Assembly (NCBI RefSeq): GCF_050003625.1
Contig: NC_134400.1
Coordinates: 46,985,096 to 47,049,095, forward strand
Reading direction: 5' to 3'
DNA: 64,000 nt
Source: Haematobia irritans
Lineage: Eukaryota; Arthropoda; Insecta; Diptera; Muscidae
This document shows, piece by piece, positions 55,271 to 64,000 of this stretch. The notes under the pieces are model-generated. The model was given only the letters and a program-made list of their open reading frames with translations, was not told where the DNA came from and did not search any database. Position 1 is the first letter of the stretch. Every line of letters starts with the position of its first letter. Both the position numbers and the translations under genes were made by a program.

Positions 55271-56677
55271 AGGAAATTCAAAAAACTCTAAAAAAAACGT
55301 TTTCGATACGTTTTATTTTTTCTTTGCGTGTAGGGGTTTACCTTTTTCAAGTGTAAGAGGACATTGTATTAAATTTTAAATCGAACCATGCTAATGTTTT
55401 ATCTAATCGAATTTGAGTACAAATTTTTCACTTGTACTCCCCAAAATCACCTTTTCTTAATTTAATATACGTGCCCCAAAAATGTATTATCCATTGTCAG
55501 TGGTAGTTCCTTCTTTTCCGATATTCTGACAAAGAAGTTAGTATTCCAATATCAAATTTAAAAGAAATACAAAAGAAATGACCTATTCTTGGAAAATCCC
55601 TGTAGCTATTATACCAAGAAAACAAAACCAAAAACAAGGCCGTGGTCACGCGCCAAAAGACCCTAATAACTCAAAACGAGATAATAACAACAGTCTTATT
55701 ACAGCAATAAAATATCGAAGAGGAAGGGTTGGGGAGGCGTTTTTTTTTTTCTTCCTGACCAAATTACAATAACAGAAAATTATCACTAACAAAATGACTA
55801 CAAGAAAAATAAAAAAATCGTAAAAAAATATATATCCAAATATCTTCCCAAAACAAAAGAAGAGAGAACATAAAAAGAGTCATTAAAAACCCTTGAAACC
55901 AATTGAAGGAGAAAAAAATTGGAAACGAAACTCCAAACGAGACTTAAGATAAGACAATGAAAAGGCCTACAGATAAGCCTACAGAATATCTAAAAGATAT
56001 TGTGGTTGTTTGTTTGTTGCAGATACAGTGATTTCAAATGAATACACAGTAATTAAATCATCGGAACATCGATGTAAGAAGTTGCCAACAATTTCAGAGA
56101 AGTTGTAAATACTACAAAAATTGTCGTCGTTGTTGTTGTAATAAAGTAATTAAAATGTCATTCAGTTTCAGTAACACTCAACATTTCATAGAATGCAAGC
56201 ATTTATTTTAGGTCAGATGGACAGACGATTGAATACAAGTAGATGATTGCGCGCATGCGCAATAGTCATCGCCTTCATATAAATATGATGGCTTGTGGTT
56301 GTATTACCACCATAGGTTTAAATATTGCCTGCTTCTAATATAAGTTGCTGTAGTGTTTTTTTTTTTTTTTTTTTGAAGAAGGAGGAAATCTCATCAAATC
56401 ATCATTATAAATTGTAGCACATTTTTTGGAACCGCACATGCCACTACCATTGTAGTCATTAACAATAACACCAACTCTTTCCTTTTCGTGTACCTGCATC
56501 CGTTTGTTTATTTATGTACATTGTAAATTAAATGATTAAGGTGTTATGATGTAGCTGGTGTTAAGCAAAGGGTTAATGATACAGGTATATTCATCGAAAA
56601 GACCATGCTATTTGTATCACATATCGATAAGACAATCTGATGTACAGAGTACCAATGAAGAAGAAGAGATTCAAAAA
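55271..56677. other. Low-repeat stretch, no gene recognised
   Basis: One of the longest stretches here without identified mobile elements. It has A-rich patches at 55780-55920, a T run at 56357-56374 and a 64-codon plus frame (55578-55772) of low complexity. It contains the GC-rich palindromic motif listed at 56250. A host regulatory or intronic origin is possible but unproven. Confidence 0.4.
56250..56261. promoter_or_regulatory. NRF1/Erect-wing-type motif CGCGCATGCGCA
   Basis: The 12-mer fits the published NRF1 consensus YGCGCAYGCGCR at every position; the fly orthologue is Erect wing. Such a GC-rich palindromic word is unexpected by composition in this AT-rich DNA. There is no adjacent gene to assign it to, so function is inferred only. 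Confidence 0.4.
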
Positions 56678-57966
56678 CAAGTAAGTAAAGTCTAAAGTCG
56701 GGCGGAGCCGACTATATTATACCCCTCACCACAAACATTTGTGTTACCATCTCAACTACTTAAAATTTGTTGGGAGCTATATAAAAGTTTGCATTTCCAG
56801 ATACAAATACTTTTAATGGAAACAATTTTTTGTACTTCTACAAAAACTATAGAATTAAAATTTAAATCGGCTAACGCCCTGGGATGAAACACAATGTGAG
56901 TAAAAAATATGGGAAATATGAAGCAAGAGAAATTTTAATGCAATTGTACAAAACAGATTTATGATTTTTCAGGCGATACATATGTATTCGAGATATAGGA
57001 CAATTAGAGTAATATTTACAATTTTTGCTACTCAGCAGTGGCGATTTTACAAGGATATTGGTTAGATCTCGCCAAGATATGTGGTCAAGTGTGGGTTGTG
57101 ATATATTATTTGGTCTAGTCGGGTGACTTGGAGCCTTATTTAAAACTCATCCGTTCTGGAGAAATTTTGGCATTGCAGCGTGAGACCATATAAGTCCAAA
57201 TCGGACGAAAGATATATATGTGAGCTATATCTAAATCTGAACCGATTTTAACAAAATTTTACACACTTAACGATACTATTAAACGTACCCCTTGTGCAAA
57301 ATTTGAAGCAAATCACGGCAAAATTCTGGCTTTTGTGGCCATATAAGTTCAAATCGGACGAAAGATATATATGGGAGCTATATCTAAATTTGAACCGATT
57401 TCAATCAAATTTACCAAGCATTGGTAGAATGTCAATGCTACCCTCTGTGCAAAATTTCACGAAGATCGGTAATAAACTTTGGCCTCTGTGGTCATATGAG
57501 TCTAAATCGGACGAAAAATATATATGGGAGCTATATCTAAAGCTGAACCGATTTGGCTGATATTTTGCAAGATTTTCGAGATTCATAAAATATTTGGATG
57601 TACAGTATTTCAAGAAAATCGATTGATAAACACGCTATGACCACATCGGGGATAAATATATATGGCAGCTATATCTAAATCTGAACCGATTTTTTCCAAA
57701 AACCAATAGCGATTGTCTCTGTCCCAAGAAACGGCTCTATGCCAAATTTGAGGACGATCGGACTTAAATTGCAAGCTGTACTTTGTGCACAAAATTACAT
57801 ATACAGACAGACGGACGGACAGACGGACATCGCTAAATCGACTCAGAATTTAATTCTTAGCCGATCGGTATACTAAAAGATGGGTCTATGACCAATATTT
57901 CTTGGCGTTACATACAAATGCACAAACTTATTATACCCTGTACCACAGTAGTGGTGAAGGGTATAA
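56678..57966 (-). mobile_element. INE-1/DINE-1-like element E7 (E1 subfamily)
   Basis: 3' end at the left (CAAGTAAGTAAAGTCTAAAG with AGTCGGGCGGAGCCGACT). Internal repeats lie at 57190-57690, a GACA/GACG block at 57805-57830, and the 5' hairpin TACCACAGTAGTGGTGAAGG at 57941-57960. The 3' unique region is more diverged than in E3. The 88-codon plus and 70-codon minus frames are repeat by-products. Confidence 0.83.
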
Positions 57967-58183
57967 ATATGAATTTATAGTCAATACTTTTCGTATTTCT
58001 AATCAAACTGAATATTATAGATGTTAGTTAAGCTTTTTGGACAAAGGAGATTAAGGAACTTGATTAATTGGGTCATTGAAAAGAAAATGTCAGATATATA
58101 CAAGCCTAATTGTCTTTTATATTTCGGGATTGGGCAACCCTAGAGAATGCAAACCGATATGTATTTACATATACACAAAGCGT

Positions 58184-59142
58184 ACACGGATGAAAAAGAC
58201 TGTTTTTCATATGTTTGGCTATAAACATTATATGTTTGGAACACAAATTTTTAAACACAATATTTTTGAGTGCAAGCATATAATGTTCATAAACTAGCAT
58301 AACATGTTTGGGACATATATGTTAATATGTTAGAACATATTATGTTTGGGACATAAAATGTTTGTAAATATAATATGCTTGGATGCAAACATATATTAAT
58401 TTAGAAATAGCCTATAAACATATATGTGTTTAGTAGCATGGAGCGATATTGAATTAAGTTGGTGGTTGTTGCTTGTTATTACAAAATTAACATTTTATTT
58501 TTCCTTGGGCAATTGATCACCTACTTCTTTGATCCTTACAAACTGTGTGGTCCGCTGTTCGTATCCCCGTCCGGCAAAGGTAAAATTAAAATAAAAAAAA
58601 TCATACAATTGAATAATTTCTTCTACAATGTTTGTATTATAGAAAAAGGTGCTAAGAACTAAAAAATCTCGTGGAAGTGAGAAAGATGTGGGGAATATAC
58701 AATTGGGCAGAAACAACATTTTGAGCATTCAGGTCGAAGACCTATGTTGTTAGCACCTATATTACCTGTTTATTTTCATAATTCGTTATGATTGTAAATA
58801 TATAAATAAATAAATAAAATTTTGAGCACAATATTGTTTGGGAGAATTTTTTTAAGCATATAATATTTTTGGGTGCAAAATGCTTCCAAACATATTATAT
58901 GTTCACATAATAACATATTGTTTTTTGGAAGACAACATTATTGAATTTGGATGCAAAAATACAAAATGTTTGAAACTTAGACTACCCAAACATATATTGT
59001 TTAGACTAATATGCTTTCAAACATATTATATATTGGAAGAGATCAAACATATAAATGTTTGGGCAATACCCAAAAATGTATATGCTTGAAGCAAAATATG
59101 TTTGGAAGTATATGTTACAGAAGCGATTTTTTGTGAGCGTGT
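58184..59142 (-). mobile_element. M-family element M3
   Basis: Bounded by ACACGGATGAAAAAGACTG at the left and GAAGCGATTTTTTGTGAGCG followed by TGT at the right. TGTTTGGGACATATATG-type words fill 58200-58430 and 58840-59110. A degenerate tRNA-like remnant (TTACAAACTGTGTGGTCCGC, GTTCGTATCCC at 58535-58570) corresponds to the rightward module of M2. The leftward module is absent. A TAAATAAATAAATAA tail-like run is at 58801-58817. No protein is encoded. Confidence 0.7.
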
Positions 59143-59448
59143 AGCGAGCATGAGTACTGATATGCATGCTACTCACACCCTCAAAAAAAAAAATCGCTTC
59201 TCTAACATATATTCCAAACATATTTTGCAGGAAGCACATATATTATTGGATATTGCCGAAACATTATTATGTTTGTTTTATGTGAAAATATTATATGTTT
59301 GCAAGTATGCTGGGAAGAATTTTCTCCCCAAGAAGATTGTGCTCATTCCCTCACATAATTTTCACTTCCACGAAATTGTTTAGTTCTTGGCACCTTTTTC
59401 TGTACTACACACAATGCTGAAGAATTTATTTTATACATTTGTTAAAGT

Positions 59449-59540
59449 TTGCCTTTCGCCTGGACCGAGAATCGAACCGAGGACCATACAGTTTGTAAGC
59501 CAACACATTATCCACTGGGCTACGTAGCTGTTATAGTCAC
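59449..59540 (-). other. tRNA-like Pol III module (in M4), leftward
   Basis: On the minus strand: TAGCCCAGTGGATAATGTGT (A box), then CTTACAAACTGTATGGTCC, then B box GGTTCGATTCTC, then GGTCCAGGCGAAAGG. Nearly identical to 30012-30098. No acceptor stem of normal quality, so not called as a tRNA gene. Confidence 0.65.
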
Positions 59541-59605
59541 CAGTAGACAATCGGTATAAGTTACATTTATATAGCATAGTTTGCAGCGCCCATGAGCCGA
59601 TGCAA

Positions 59606-59695
59606 ATGTTGGCCACGTGGAGCAGTGGTTAGCATGTCCGCCTTGCATGCAAAGGGTCCAGGGTTCAATCCCTGCTCCGACCGAACACCAAATTT
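59606..59695 (+). other. tRNA-like Pol III module (in M4), rightward
   Basis: GCCACGTGGAGCAGTGGTTA (A-box region), then CCGCCTTGCATGCAAAGG, then B box GGTTCAATCCC, then GCTCCGACCGAACACC. The middle resembles an anticodon arm with a possible UGC triplet. It is the partner of 29835-29915 and related to the SINE head. Confidence 0.65.
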
Positions 59696-59717
59696 TTATT
59701 TTATTTTTGTATTTATA

Positions 59718-60976
59718 ACAGGTTGGCTGATAAGTCCCCGGTCTGACATATAGATGGCTTCGCTAGTATTAAATGCATATTATTTTTATATAGTACCAAC
59801 CTTCAAATAATTCGTGTCAAAATTTGACGTCTGTAAGTCAATTAGTTTGTGAGATAGAGCGTCTTTTGTGAAGCAACTTTTGTTATTGTGAAAAAAAAAT
59901 GGAAAAAAGGAATTTCGTGTTTTGATAAAATACTGTTTTCTGAAGGGAAAAAATACGGCGGAAGCAAAAACTTGGCTTGATAATGAGTTTCCGGACTCTG
60001 CCCCAGGGAAATCAACAATAAATGATTGGTATGCAAAATTCAAGCGTGGTGAAATGAGTACGAAGGACGGTGAACGCAGTGGGCGCCCGAAAGAGGTGGT
60101 TACCGACGAAAACATCAAATGACCGTAAAATGAAGTTGATCGAGATAGCAGAGGCCTTAAAGATATCAAAGGAACGTGTTGGTCATATCATTCATCAATA
60201 TTTGGATATGCGGAAGCTCTGTGCAAAATGGGTGCCGCGAGCTCACATTTGACCAAAAACAACAACGTGTTGATGATTCTGAGCGGTGTTTGCAGCTGTT
60301 AACTCGTAATACACCCTAGTTTTTCCGTCGATATGTGACAATGTATGAAACATGGCTCCATCATTACACTCCTGAGTCCAATCGACAGTCGGCTGAGTGG
60401 ACAGCAACCGGTGAACCGCTTCCGAAGCGTGGAAAGACTCAAAAGTCATCTGGCAAAGTAATGGCCTCCGTTTTTTTGGGATGCGCATGGAATAATTTTT
60501 ATCGATTATCTTGAGAAGGGAAAACCATCAACAGTGACAATTATATGGCGTTATTGGAGCGTTTGAAGGTCGAAATCGCGACAAAACGGCCCCATATGAA
60601 GAAGAAAAAAGTATTGTTCCACCAAGACAACGCACCGTGTCATTGAGAACGATGGAAAAAATTCATGAATTGGTCTTCGAATTGTTTCCCCACCCACCGT
60701 ATTCTCCAGATCTGGCCCCCAGTGACTTTTTCATGTTCTAAGACCTCAAAAGGATGCTCGCAGGGAAAAAATTTGGCTGCAATGAAGAGGTGATCGCCGA
60801 AACTGAGGCCTATTTTGAGGCAAAACCGAAGGAGTACTACCAAAATGGTACCAAAAAATTGGAAGGTCCTTATAATCGTTGTATCGCTCTTGATGGAAAC
60901 TATGTTGAATAATAAAAACGAATTGTGACAAAAAATGTGTTTTTCTTTGTTAGACCGGGGACTTATTCATAATTTT
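59718..60976 (+). mobile_element. mariner element (DD34D, mellifera/irritans-like)
   Basis: The left end is ACAGGTTGGCTGATAAGTCC followed by CCGGTCTGAC, the well-known terminus of this mariner group, after TA at 59716. The right end has the matching AGACCGGGGACTTAT but diverges in its last bases (TCATAATTTT instead of CAGCCAACC). It is inserted in M4. Confidence 0.88.
59899..60912 (+). pseudogene. mariner transposase, degenerate
   Basis: It begins MEKRNFVF at 59899 and stops at once (TGATAA). The next frame gives IKYCFLKGKNTAEAKTWLDN and GKSTINDWYAKFKRGEMSTK, the paired DNA-binding domain. After a frame change come KLIEIAEALKISKERVGHII, ETWLHHYTPESNRQSAEW (first catalytic segment, normally D.ETW) and GKVMASVFWDAHGIIFIDYL with a shift. 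VLFHQDNAPCH (second D) follows, then a small deletion, then HPPYSPDLAPSDFFMF with the third D of the DD34D triad. The C-terminus reads CIALDGNYVE then TAA. Several stops and indels make it inactive. Minus-strand frames in the region are antisense. Confidence 0.9.
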
Positions 60977-61241
60977 ACAATATACACAAAAATTTATTTA
61001 GACGTGAACTATTTTTTACTAAAATTTAACACCATTTTAAATGCATTTAAAATTATCGTATTTTGAAATACAAATAAATATGAATAGTTATTAACGAATA
61101 ATTTTGTACTTAAATTCATTTTTACCTTTAGGGCCGGAATTAAGTTGGCATTATCGTTCTAAAATGGCCATGTTTTCACGTTTTCTTTTTTTTTAATAAT
61201 TCATGTTAAAGCAAATAAACTTTTTCAATTGTTGCTTTAGA

Positions 61242-61288
61242 TCGAGTTTTGCCGCTAAATTAAACATAATTTTAGCGGCAAAACTCGA
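61242..61288. repeat. Perfect 18-bp inverted repeat (hairpin)
   Basis: TCGAGTTTTGCCGCTAAA at 61242-61259 and its exact complement TTTAGCGGCAAAACTCGA at 61271-61288, with an 11-nt loop. The homologous place in M2 (29442-29461) has only one arm. Confidence 0.92.
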
Positions 61289-61534
61289 ACTTAAGGCCCG
61301 CATTTATTTTTGAAAGTGTACGTCAACTCATCTTGGACTACTTATTAATAAAGTGGAACTAAACTTGTTTTTTTCTGAAGATCCCTTTGTAATTTTTATA
61401 TATTTTCCACTGTTTTTTTTTCCTTTCTTGCTAAATATTTTGACTTACTCGTCGTACGTTCCGATTTCTTTTGACGAACCAAAAAAAAAAAATTGTGTTT
61501 ATAATGCCAAAATGATAAACAAAACATACTTAAA

Positions 61535-61777
61535 GTGCAGGTGGTTCCCAAGGACAAGAACCCTCCCAACACGCCAGAGCTCCGCCCAATTGAGAAATAC
61601 TGGGCTATTGTCAAGCGGAACCTAAAGAAGACCAAAAAAACTGCTAAGGACGAGTAGCAGTTCAAGGCAAACTGGCTTTCTGCGGCGAAGAAGGTGGACA
61701 AGGTGGCTGTACAAAATCTGATGGCAGGTGTCAAGCGTGAGGCCCGGCAATTCGGATTTGGAAAAGCGCAAGCCTAA
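61535..61777 (+). pseudogene. DD37E transposase C-terminal fragment (T4)
   Basis: Starts at VQVVPKDKNPPNTPELRPIE, with the third catalytic Glu, then KYWAIVKRNLKKTKKTAKDE, a TAG stop at 61655-61657, and QFKANWLSAAKKVDKVAVQN, GVKREARQFGFGKAQA and TAA. It preserves the frame at the A run that T1 and T2 have lost, so it shows the ancestral C-terminus. The first two catalytic residues are missing. Confidence 0.9.
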
Positions 61778-61903
61778 CTGAATATTTTTCCTGAATTTTA
61801 TACTAATTGAACCTGAAAAAGAAATTTAATTTGATTTTTAAATAAACGATTTCACCGATTTACACGCGTTTTCCCTTGAACAAATTTTGACCATATCACC
61901 CTT
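61535..61903 (+). mobile_element. DD37E element fragment T4 (3' end)
   Basis: Only the last ~370 bp of a DD37E element, from within the catalytic domain to the terminus ATCACCCTT, with TA at 61904-61905. The 5' edge joins M4 sequence at 61534/61535 with no terminal repeat, so the 5' part was lost by deletion. Confidence 0.88.
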
Positions 61904-62201
61904 TAGTAGAAACAATTCATTCTGCATTCGAAAACAAACAATATTGCACTTCGGCATGGTTAGATATTTCACAAGCTTTTGATAAAGTGTTGCATGACGG
62001 TTTACTATACAAGCTCACAAAACTACTGCTAATAAACTGCTATAATCATATCTCTTACTGGCTGACTTGGAAAACGTTTACTTAAGCAGTTTGTTAATGT
62101 TTTTGGAGCAATCTGGTTGGTTCCACAAAAGTAAATAATAGAGAAGGTTCAGTGGTTAAGACTAGAAGTGCCCATATGTAATAGGTACTTTTAGTTAAAT
62201 G

Positions 62202-62277
62202 TGGTATCACAATGGACTGAATAGTCTAAGTGAGCCTGAAATTTAATCGGGCTGCCACTTTAACCTAACCTAACCTA
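62202..62277 (+). repeat. SINE 3'-tail fragment in the jockey relic
   Basis: GTGGTATCACAATGGACTGA to AACCTAACCTAACCTA is the last ~75 bp of the SINE, with the CCTAA tail. No head and no clear target duplication. Confidence 0.8.
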
Positions 62278-62963
62278 TATCTCCAAACCTGGATGTTCTA
62301 TGTCCTTGAAGGGAATGACATTAGTAGTACAAAAATTATTAGAGCTGGTGTGCCCCAAAGGCAGTGTTAGGAGACAAATTCTGTATATACTCTTTACATC
62401 TGACCTTCCAAAATCAAAACTTGGAGTTATTGGAACATTTGCTGATGATTCTGCAGTACTAGCAGTCCACAAAAATGCTAATAAAGCAAGCGACTTGCTA
62501 CAAACCTATTTGAATGAACTGTGTAGTAGGTTAAAATTGTGGCGCATAAGAGCAAATGAATCCAAATCGACCCATGTTACTTTTACTCTTAAACAAGGTG
62601 ATGTCCCTCAGTATAGATGAACCAAATAGTACTTCTGCAAGAAACTGAAGCAAAATACCTTGGTTCGCATCTGGACAATAAACTAAATTGGAAACACCAC
62701 ATTAAAATTAAGAGAAAATCTGTCGATTTGCAAGTGAACAAAATGAATTACCTGATTGGGTCTAATTCTAAACTATCCCTTGAGAATTAATTACTAATTT
62801 TCAAATGCATAATCAAACCTATTTGGACATACGGCATCCAGCTTTGGGGAACAGCTTCCAATACAACAAACAAAATACTACAACAATTCCAATCAAAAAC
62901 ATTGCGCAAAATCGCTAGAGCACCACAATACATAACGAAGGAATTGGATATTAAAACAGTCCA

Positions 62964-63619
62964 CACTGAAAAAAATATTGTCGTGAGGTCAAAGATTTCA
63001 TGTCTTTAAAATACGAATACAAATTTTGCTTAGCATAGAAGACGCATTTCTCTAAAATAAAGTTACTTTCCTTGTCCAAAAGTCGATAAACTTTTCAATG
63101 AAGTCGTATTGTCCTTATAATTAAGTGATTTGACTTAAAAATGGGTATCTTAACATGAAAGAAAAAATTTATAGGCTAAGGTCAACTTGACTTTAATAAT
63201 TCAGAAAAATTCTTTAAATTTAATGAAATTGTCTTTAAATTTGTTGTCTTTTTGCATCTTGACTACAAAGCAAAAAATCGTTCAAATATAGGACATGTTT
63301 TTCAAAACTTTATTTTAAAGAAGTTTTTTACTTCAAACATAGCATAATTTCTACTGGAAGCCGAGTCCTAATTTGGAAAATAAAGTTGCCGTTAACTCGT
63401 TTTTAAAGGACTTTTATAGCATATGAAGAAAAAAAGCTGAGAAAGCGAAAAATTAAAATTTGCTTCCTAGAAACAAGTACACAAAACCTATATTTAAAAG
63501 AGAATTGTGTCTTAAAAGTATCCTTACTTGTATTCTCCGCTTCTTTGGCTCGGAATCAATACCAAATTTTTTAACGTAAAGACAAAATCTTTGGAACCGA
63601 GTACGCTTTTTTTTCAGTG
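62964..63619 (-). mobile_element. S-family TIR element Sd, full length
   Basis: 656 bp. Both ends, read inward, start CACTGAAAAAAA (12 bp). CA occurs outside both ends (62962-62963 and 63620-63621), and removing one CA restores the host pol frame (V-Q-E-E). Colinear with Sc minus T2 and with Sa. No transposase, so non-autonomous. Two-base target duplications (CA here, TA for Sb and Sc) suggest Tc1/mariner-type mobilisation. The 89-codon minus frame at 63453-63722 is chance. Confidence 0.85.
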
Positions 63620-63725
63620 CAGGAAGAAATATTGTCACATCTGAAAAACTACAAATTAAGAATCGAAACTCATTCGAATCCACTAGCGTCAGATTTGATG
63701 GCAAACCGGGAGAGCTCCACAAGAC

Positions 63726-63892
63726 TTAATATTACCATAATAATTATATAAGAGAAATTTATCATATTTATAGTATGAATGGGTTCACCACTGGATAAGC
63801 ATCATTGATGTAGAAAAAAAGAAACTAACACTAAGAATAATGTAAATATCGAATTAAGATAGAAGGCATTAATAAATATGAATTAGAAAAAA
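63726..63892. other. Probable 3' tail of the jockey relic
   Basis: AT-rich, ending TGAATTAGAAAAAATAT, consistent with an untranslated region and short A tail. No independent evidence. Confidence 0.4.
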
Positions 63893-64000
63893 TATATTTA
63901 GATATAGCTGGTATATATATTTATCGCCGCTTTTGGTGTTTATCAACCGATCTTCTTCAAATTTCGTACATCCGAATATTTTGTGAGTCGTGCAAAATTT
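63893..64000 (+). mobile_element. INE-like element E8, start of a fragment running off the window
   Basis: TTTAGATATAGCTGGTATAT, then ACCGATCTTCTTCAAATTTC and GTACATCCGAATATTTTG match 5690-5790 of E1. The 5' hairpin and GTCY block are missing, so it is 5'-truncated. It continues beyond 64000. Confidence 0.75.

Larger units (their letters stand above)
59175..61534 (+). mobile_element. M-family element M4, with mariner insertion, 3'-truncated
   Basis: It starts ACACCCTCAAAAAAAAAAAT and is the reverse of M2 along its length: the twin tRNA-like modules at 59449-59695, TTAATAAAGTGGAACTAAAC at 61344 and TGCCAAAATGATAAACAAAA at 61505-61524. A mariner element (59718-60976) sits in the T/A-rich segment after the rightward module. 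The element is cut at 61534 by the DD37E fragment T4, so the far terminus is missing. Confidence 0.7.
61910..63725 (+). pseudogene. jockey-type non-LTR pol relic, with two insertions
   Basis: 61910-62120 gives QYCTSAWLDISQAFDKVLHD and GLLYKLTKLLL. After a gap and a SINE tail (62202-62277), 62300-62620 gives IRAGVPQ, then with a shift ILYILFTSDLP, GVIGTFADDSAVLAVHKN (FADD active site) and LKLWRIRANESKSTHVTF. 62640-62960 gives KYLGSHLDNKLNWKHH, IWTYGIQLWGTA, the usual C-terminal segment, and ELDIKTV. The S element Sd interrupts it at 62964-63619. It resumes QEEILSHLKNYKLRIETHSN at 63620, reading across the insertion in frame if one CA is counted. RT motifs are present but stops and gaps abound. 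It is probably 5'-incomplete. Confidence 0.82.

Noticed and set aside
1..64000. A bacterial-style operon, phage or defence system
   Set aside because: No prokaryotic gene density, ribosome binding sites or such protein families; the window is a transposon-rich insect non-genic region.

Overview
This window reads as eukaryotic, AT-rich, non-genic DNA from a higher (calyptrate, probably muscid) fly. The reasons are the INE-1/DINE-1-like Helentron-type repeats with GTCY microsatellites, several Tc1/mariner families ending in AAGGGTG, a tRNA-derived SINE with a CCTAA tail, and relics of R1/jockey/CR1-type non-LTR retrotransposons. The species is inferred from repeat style only. I found no convincing host protein-coding gene, rRNA, functional tRNA or CRISPR. 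Most open frames come from mobile elements, their antisense strands or tandem repeats. The one long, apparently intact gene is a 361-codon DD41D mariner-type transposase at 24825-25910 on the minus strand.

Layout: 1-3.3 kb holds a reverse transcriptase fragment, two copies of a 0.65-kb TIR element (family S), an ACAC-ended element (family M) split by a SINE, and a mariner relic. 5.4-9.5 kb is a three-level nest: a DD37E Tc1/mariner inside one INE-like element inside another. 10.7-11.6 kb is an internally deleted DD41D element inside a locally duplicated segment. 12-19.4 kb is very AT-rich with local duplications. 19.4-28.4 kb holds INE-like elements, a SINE, an hAT-type MITE and the intact DD41D element. 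28.6-30.4 kb is an M element with two divergent tRNA-like modules. 31.9-33.4 kb is a 29-bp minisatellite. 37-41.5 kb holds two decayed non-LTR elements carrying SINE insertions. 41.8-43.4 kb is an INE-like element of a second subfamily. 44.9-46.9 kb is an S element split by a DD37E transposon. 47.1-48.7 kb holds two opposed RT relics. 49.2-55.3 kb holds an INE-like element, a DD37E element split by a 2.2-kb INE-like element that itself carries the minisatellite, and two inverted copies of a 230-bp MITE. 56.7-64 kb holds INE-like, M, mariner, DD37E and jockey-type pieces, again nested.

The genes do not form a pathway. The value of the window is its transposon stratigraphy. In several places the uninterrupted sequence exists elsewhere in the same window, so insertion points, target duplications (TA for S, DD37E and DD41D; 7-13 bp for the SINE; none, between T residues, for INE-like elements) and relative ages can be read directly. 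Family names are assigned from motifs and known family hallmarks. No database search was possible, and boundaries marked by degenerate ends are approximate.
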